Assembly: GCA_964496575.1 (NCBI GenBank)
Contig: CAZCAC010000198.1
Coordinates: forward strand, 1 to 9,271
Source of the DNA: CAZCAC01 sp964496575
Lineage (GTDB): Bacteria; Planctomycetota; UBA1135; GCA-002686595
Direction: 5' to 3'
DNA: 9,271 nucleotides
A program made the translations under genes and the position numbers. Shown here piece by piece: positions 6,278-9,271 of this stretch (positions within the stretch are counted from its first letter, which is position 1; each line of letters opens with the position of its first letter). The notes beneath the pieces are model-generated. The model searched no databases. It was not told the DNA's origin and saw only the letters and a list, made by a program, of their open reading frames with translations.

Positions 6278-9157
6278 ATGAAGTCCATCTACCTGCAAGG
6301 TCTTTGCGCCCTCTTCGCCGCCGTGCTCTGGCAAGACTCGGCGTCGTTGTCAGCCGGCGATGCGCCGCCCGAGAAACCCGACCTCGAGGGGCAGCTAGCG
6401 CCCTGGAGCGAGACCCACGGCGGCCACTGGCGGGTCGAGGCCGACGACTTCGACGGCTACGCGGAGCTGATCCACGGGGGGGCGGCCCCCTCGCCCAGGA
6501 TCCCCGTCGACGACGCGGGTTGGATCGAGCTGGCTCGCGACTGGCTCGAGGACACGCGCGAGCTGCACGGGGTCGCTGCCGAGACGCTGGTCGGCCAGCG
6601 GGTGACCTTCCTGCCGCTGGGGCAGATCGGCAGCAGTGACAAGTGGACGGTGCGCTTCGAGCAGCGGATCGACGACCTCCCCGTGGTCGACGGCACGGTC
6701 AACGTGCTGTTCGACGTCGACGGTCGGCTCCTCTCGATCCAGGCGCTCGCCACGCCCGAGCTGGAAGAGATGAACACCGTGCCCTTCCTCACCGAGGGGC
6801 ACGCGAAGACCCTCGCCGCCGAGCGGTACCGGGACAACACCGGCTTCATCGACGGCCGCATCGGGACGCCCGAGCTGGTCCTCCTGCCCGTGCTCGAGCG
6901 GAAGGTCTACCGCCCGAAGCTCGCCTGGCAGGTCGACGTGCTCAGCCCGGAGGACGGCAGCGCCCCGGCCGCGTGGCGCTTCTGGCTCGAGGACGCCACG
7001 GGTGAGCTGCTCCAGGAGCACAACCGCATCCACCACCTGTACGACGTCTACGGGACGGTACGTTCGAACGCGACCCCCGGGACCGCCCCGGACTACGCGA
7101 GCAACCCGGAGACGCAGCAAACGCTCCAGCATCTGCGCGTCACCAGCAGCGCGGGCACGACCTACACCGACGCGAACGGAAACTTCAACTACCCCGGCGT
7201 GAACAGCGCGACGAACGTGACCGTCGAGTACTACGGTACGTACAACGACGTTCAGCACGTTCCGGGGAGTGAGTACAGCCTGACGGTGTCCGCTCAGCCG
7301 AACCAGCAGAACGACATCCTGATGAACCCCTCGTCGCAGGCGCTGGTGACCGCGCAGGCGAACGCGTACAAGCAGCTGACCGGGTGCCGTGACTGGATCA
7401 CCTCGATCGTCCCCACCGACACCACGGCGGACTTCCGGGCGATCAGCAACTGCAACATCTCCAGCACCTGCAACGCCTACTACAACGGGGTCTCGGTCAA
7501 CTTCTACCAGGCCGGTGGCGGCTGCGTGAACACCGCCTACTCGACGGTGGTCGTGCACGAGTACGGGCACTGGCTGAATGACCTCTACGGCTCCGGGAAC
7601 GGCAGCGATGGCTTCGGCGAAGGGAACGCCGATGTCTTCGCGATGTACATGTACGACGACCCGATCGTAGGCCTGGACTTCTGCGGCAGCGGCTGCAACG
7701 TCCGGACCGGCACCAACACCCGGCCCTACTGCGGTGACGGCAACGGCGGCTGCTACGGACAGGTGCACACCGACGGCGAGGTCTGGATGGGCGCCGCCTG
7801 GAAGATCCGCACCCGGCTGAAGAACACCCTGGGCAGCAGCGCCGGTGTCCTGGCCGCCGATACGCTCTTCGTCAGCTGGATGAACGCCTACGACCAGACC
7901 ACGATCGACTCGATCATGGAGATCCAGTGGCTGACGCTGGATGATGACGATGGCAACATCGACAACGGAACCCCCAACTACACCGACATCGACCAGGGTT
8001 TCCGCGACCAGCAGTTCCCCGGCTACGACCTGCCGGGGGTCAGCATCTCGAATGTCACGGACCTGCCGGACACCACCAACGAGGTGGGGCCCTACCTCGT
8101 CGACGCGACGATCGTCGCGCAGGTCAGTCCGCCGATCACCACCGCGGATCTCTACTACCGGGTGAATGGCGGGGCCTGGACCGCGGTCGCCATGACTCCC
8201 GGTGCCGGCGATGTCTACACCGGCTCGATCCCTGGGCAGAGCTCTCCGGCCAACGTCAACTACTACGTCTACGCCGAGGACAACGGCTCCGCCTCGAGGA
8301 GCTTCCCGCCTGACGCCCCGACCTCCTACCTCGACTTCAACGTCGGCGAGTACGAGGTGCTGTTCTTCGATGACTTCGAGACCAGCGGCGACAACGGCTG
8401 GACCCACGCCAGCTTCGGTGACACTTCCAACAACCACGACGACTGGCAGCATGGCTCTCCCGGAGGGAAGGCCGGCGATCCCAGCTCTGCCTTCAGCGGC
8501 AGCGAGATCTGGGGTACCGACCTGGGTGTCGGCAGCTGGAATGGTGAGTACCAGGACCAGGTCCACAACTACCTGCGCTCGCCCGTCATCGACTGCTCCT
8601 CCGCCTACGGTACGCGCCTGCGCTTCCAGCGCTGGCTGCGCATCGAGAAGGGGACCTGGGACCAGGCTCGTATCAAGGTGAACGGGACTCTCGTCTGGGA
8701 GAACCCCGCAGGCACGGACATGGTGGAGAGTGCCTGGTCGTTCCAGGACATCGACATTTCCACCGCGGCCGACGGCGAGTCTTCGGTGCAGATCGAGTTC
8801 TCCCTGGAGTCGGACACCTCGGTCACCTTCGGCGGCTGGAATATCGACGATGTCGCGGTCCTGTACCTGGCTGACTCCGGGATCACGGACTGCAACGACA
8901 ACGGCATCGATGACGCCATCGACATCTCCAGCGGCACTAGCCTCGACTGCAACAGCAATGGCATCCCCGACGAGTGCGAGCTGATGGGGAACGACTGCAA
9001 CGCGAACGGCATCCCCGATGACTGCGACGTGGCCGGCGCCGACTGCAACAGCAACGGGATTCCGGACGACTGCGATACCGACTGCAACGCCAACGGCACG
9101 CCCGATGATTGCGAGACGTTCACGGACTGCAACAGCAACAGCATTCCCGACGAGTGA
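6278..9157 (+). CDS. Secreted M36/M4-like zinc metalloprotease with FTP propeptide and C-terminal DCNxNGxPDxC repeats; 3' end uncertain
   Basis: The frame encodes 959 residues to a TGA, likely short of the true end. Residues 1-26 form a signal peptide ('LCALFAAVLW', cleavage near 'SLSA-GD'). Residues about 95-155 match the fungalysin/thermolysin propeptide ('WTVRFEQRIDDLPVVDGTVNVL'), which inhibits and helps fold gluzincins. Residues about 250-350 look like a carboxypeptidase-regulatory-type beta-sandwich ('YTDANGNFNYPG'). The catalytic core (about 360-582) holds HEYGH with His427, Glu428 and His431. The probable third zinc ligand is Glu448 in 'GEGNAD', and His497 in 'VHTDGEVW' fits the transition-state histidine of this clan. 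Residues about 585-690 appear Ig/Fn3-like. Residues 696-867 ('FFDDFETSGDNGWT' to 'GGWNIDDVAVLYL') resemble a MAM or jelly-roll domain. From 871 come Asp/Asn/Cys-rich repeats probably binding calcium. It should cleave proteins outside the cell. No strong Shine-Dalgarno precedes the ATG, but the signal peptide supports it. Six repeat units precede the stop and two more follow it in frame, so the stop is suspect. Confidence 0.9.
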   Translation: MKSIYLQGLCALFAAVLWQDSASLSAGDAPPEKPDLEGQLAPWSETHGGHWRVEADDFDGYAELIHGGAAPSPRIPVDDAGWIELARDWLEDTRELHGVAAETLVGQRVTFLPLGQIGSSDKWTVRFEQRIDDLPVVDGTVNVLFDVDGRLLSIQALATPELEEMNTVPFLTEGHAKTLAAERYRDNTGFIDGRIGTPELVLLPVLERKVYRPKLAWQVDVLSPEDGSAPAAWRFWLEDATGELLQEHNRIHHLYDVYGTVRSNATPGTAPDYASNPETQQTLQHLRVTSSAGTTYTDANGNFNYPGVNSATNVTVEYYGTYNDVQHVPGSEYSLTVSAQPNQQNDILMNPSSQALVTAQANAYKQLTGCRDWITSIVPTDTTADFRAISNCNISSTCNAYYNGVSVNFYQAGGGCVNTAYSTVVVHEYGHWLNDLYGSGNGSDGFGEGNADVFAMYMYDDPIVGLDFCGSGCNVRTGTNTRPYCGDGNGGCYGQVHTDGEVWMGAAWKIRTRLKNTLGSSAGVLAADTLFVSWMNAYDQTTIDSIMEIQWLTLDDDDGNIDNGTPNYTDIDQGFRDQQFPGYDLPGVSISNVTDLPDTTNEVGPYLVDATIVAQVSPPITTADLYYRVNGGAWTAVAMTPGAGDVYTGSIPGQSSPANVNYYVYAEDNGSASRSFPPDAPTSYLDFNVGEYEVLFFDDFETSGDNGWTHASFGDTSNNHDDWQHGSPGGKAGDPSSAFSGSEIWGTDLGVGSWNGEYQDQVHNYLRSPVIDCSSAYGTRLRFQRWLRIEKGTWDQARIKVNGTLVWENPAGTDMVESAWSFQDIDISTAADGESSVQIEFSLESDTSVTFGGWNIDDVAVLYLADSGITDCNDNGIDDAIDISSGTSLDCNSNGIPDECELMGNDCNANGIPDDCDVAGADCNSNGIPDDCDTDCNANGTPDDCETFTDCNSNSIPDE

Positions 9158-9247
9158 GAGCTCTACGAGAACGACTGCAACAGCAACGGTGTACCGGACG
9201 AGTGCGATACCGACTGCAACAGCAACGGAACTCCGGACGACTGCGAG
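8888..9247 (+). repeat. Array of eight DCNxNGxPDxCx calcium-binding-type repeats
   Basis: Units begin at 8888, 8945, 8993, 9041, 9080, 9125, 9173 and 9212, spaced 19, 16, 16, 13, 15, 16 and 13 codons. The consensus is D-C-N-[SA]-N-G-[ITV]-P-D-[DE]-C-[DE]. The first unit is degenerate (NGIDDAID). Alternating Asp/Asn followed by Gly recalls thrombospondin type-3 and EF-hand-like calcium loops, and the paired cysteines suggest disulfides outside the cell. Such arrays are common at the C-termini of secreted planctomycete proteins. A stop codon interrupts unit six at 9155-9157. Calcium binding is inferred from the motif only. Confidence 0.85.
9158..9247 (+). other. In-frame continuation of the protease repeat array beyond the TGA
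   Basis: Reading on in the same frame after the TGA gives 'ELYENDCNSNGVPDECDTD' and then 'CNSNGTPDDCE' before a TAG at 9248-9250, so two complete repeat units remain intact. Unit two reads GACGAGTGCGAG where unit six reads GACGAGTGAGAG, so one C-to-A change turns an expected Cys codon into a stop. This may be a sequencing or assembly error near the contig end, or a recent nonsense mutation. The TAG overlaps the adapter-like tail and is not biological evidence of a gene end. Confidence 0.7.
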
Positions 9248-9248
9248 T

Positions 9249-9271
9249 AGGTCGGATGAGCACACGTCGGA
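9249..9271. other. Illumina TruSeq adapter-like sequence at the contig end
   Basis: The last 23 bases match the TruSeq read-through adapter (begins AGATCGGAAGAGC) at 20 positions, with differences at 9251, 9257 and 9269. The stretch GAGCACACGTC (9258-9268) is exact. On the minus strand it reads M/V-C-S-S-D-L, a signature peptide of adapter contamination in metagenomic protein sets. It is very probably library sequence, not genomic DNA. Confidence 0.85.

Noticed and set aside
9155..9157. TGA recoding (as Gly, Trp or selenocysteine) to explain the interrupted repeat.
   Set aside because: The three upstream genes all terminate at TGA, the expected residue is Cys encoded by TGC in every other unit, and no SECIS-like hairpin is evident. 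A base error or mutation is simpler.
8888..9247. CRISPR-like direct repeats.
   Set aside because: The repeats are in frame, of variable 13-19-codon spacing, diverged at third codon positions and encode a known protein motif.
6395..9265. A 956-residue open frame on the minus strand opposite the metalloprotease, rich in Val-Ala repeats.
   Set aside because: It begins inside the adapter-like tail (M/V-C-S-S-D-L), its Val-Ala repeats are the complement of the DCN repeats, and the plus strand encodes clear domains. It is a high-GC shadow.

Overview
The window is a high-GC bacterial segment with four genes on the plus strand. Taxonomy is inferred. Cysteine-containing 'DCNSNGIPDDC' repeats, a secreted protein joining a TCAF-like domain to a terpenoid-cyclase-like barrel, and abundant secreted peptidases are typical of Planctomycetota and some neighbouring phyla. 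No rRNA or marker gene is present to settle it. All complete genes end in TGA, so the standard code applies.

Layout. Positions 1-64 hold a perfect hairpin upstream of a short MTH1187-type thiamine-binding protein gene (65-367). A terminator-like hairpin follows at 406-430. Next comes a two-gene cluster separated by 7 bases: a secreted S9/DPP-IV-type dipeptidyl peptidase with complete catalytic and substrate-binding residues (488-2743), and a 1083-residue secreted multidomain protein (2751-6002). The second protein carries a TCAF-like N-terminus, a PA14/jelly-roll-like domain, an alpha/alpha barrel of the squalene-cyclase/prenyltransferase fold, and a discoidin-like C-terminus. A 275-base gap (6003-6277) contains several inverted repeats. 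The last gene (6278-9157, reading frame continuing to 9247) encodes a secreted M36/M4-like zinc metalloprotease. It has an FTP propeptide, beta-sandwich domains and a C-terminal array of calcium-binding-type DCNxNGxPDxC repeats.

The right end is not reliable. The final 23 bases match the Illumina TruSeq adapter at 20 of 23 positions, and the repeat frame is broken by a TGA where a TGC is expected. The contig most likely ended inside the repeat array, so the protease C-terminus is incomplete or artefactual.

Taken together, three of the four genes look like an extracellular or periplasmic protein-degradation and surface-binding set. The metalloprotease would cut proteins, the dipeptidyl peptidase would trim peptides, and the multidomain protein may bind glycans or surfaces. 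This linkage is inferred from signal peptides and proximity. I see no defence system, mobile element, CRISPR array or RNA gene.
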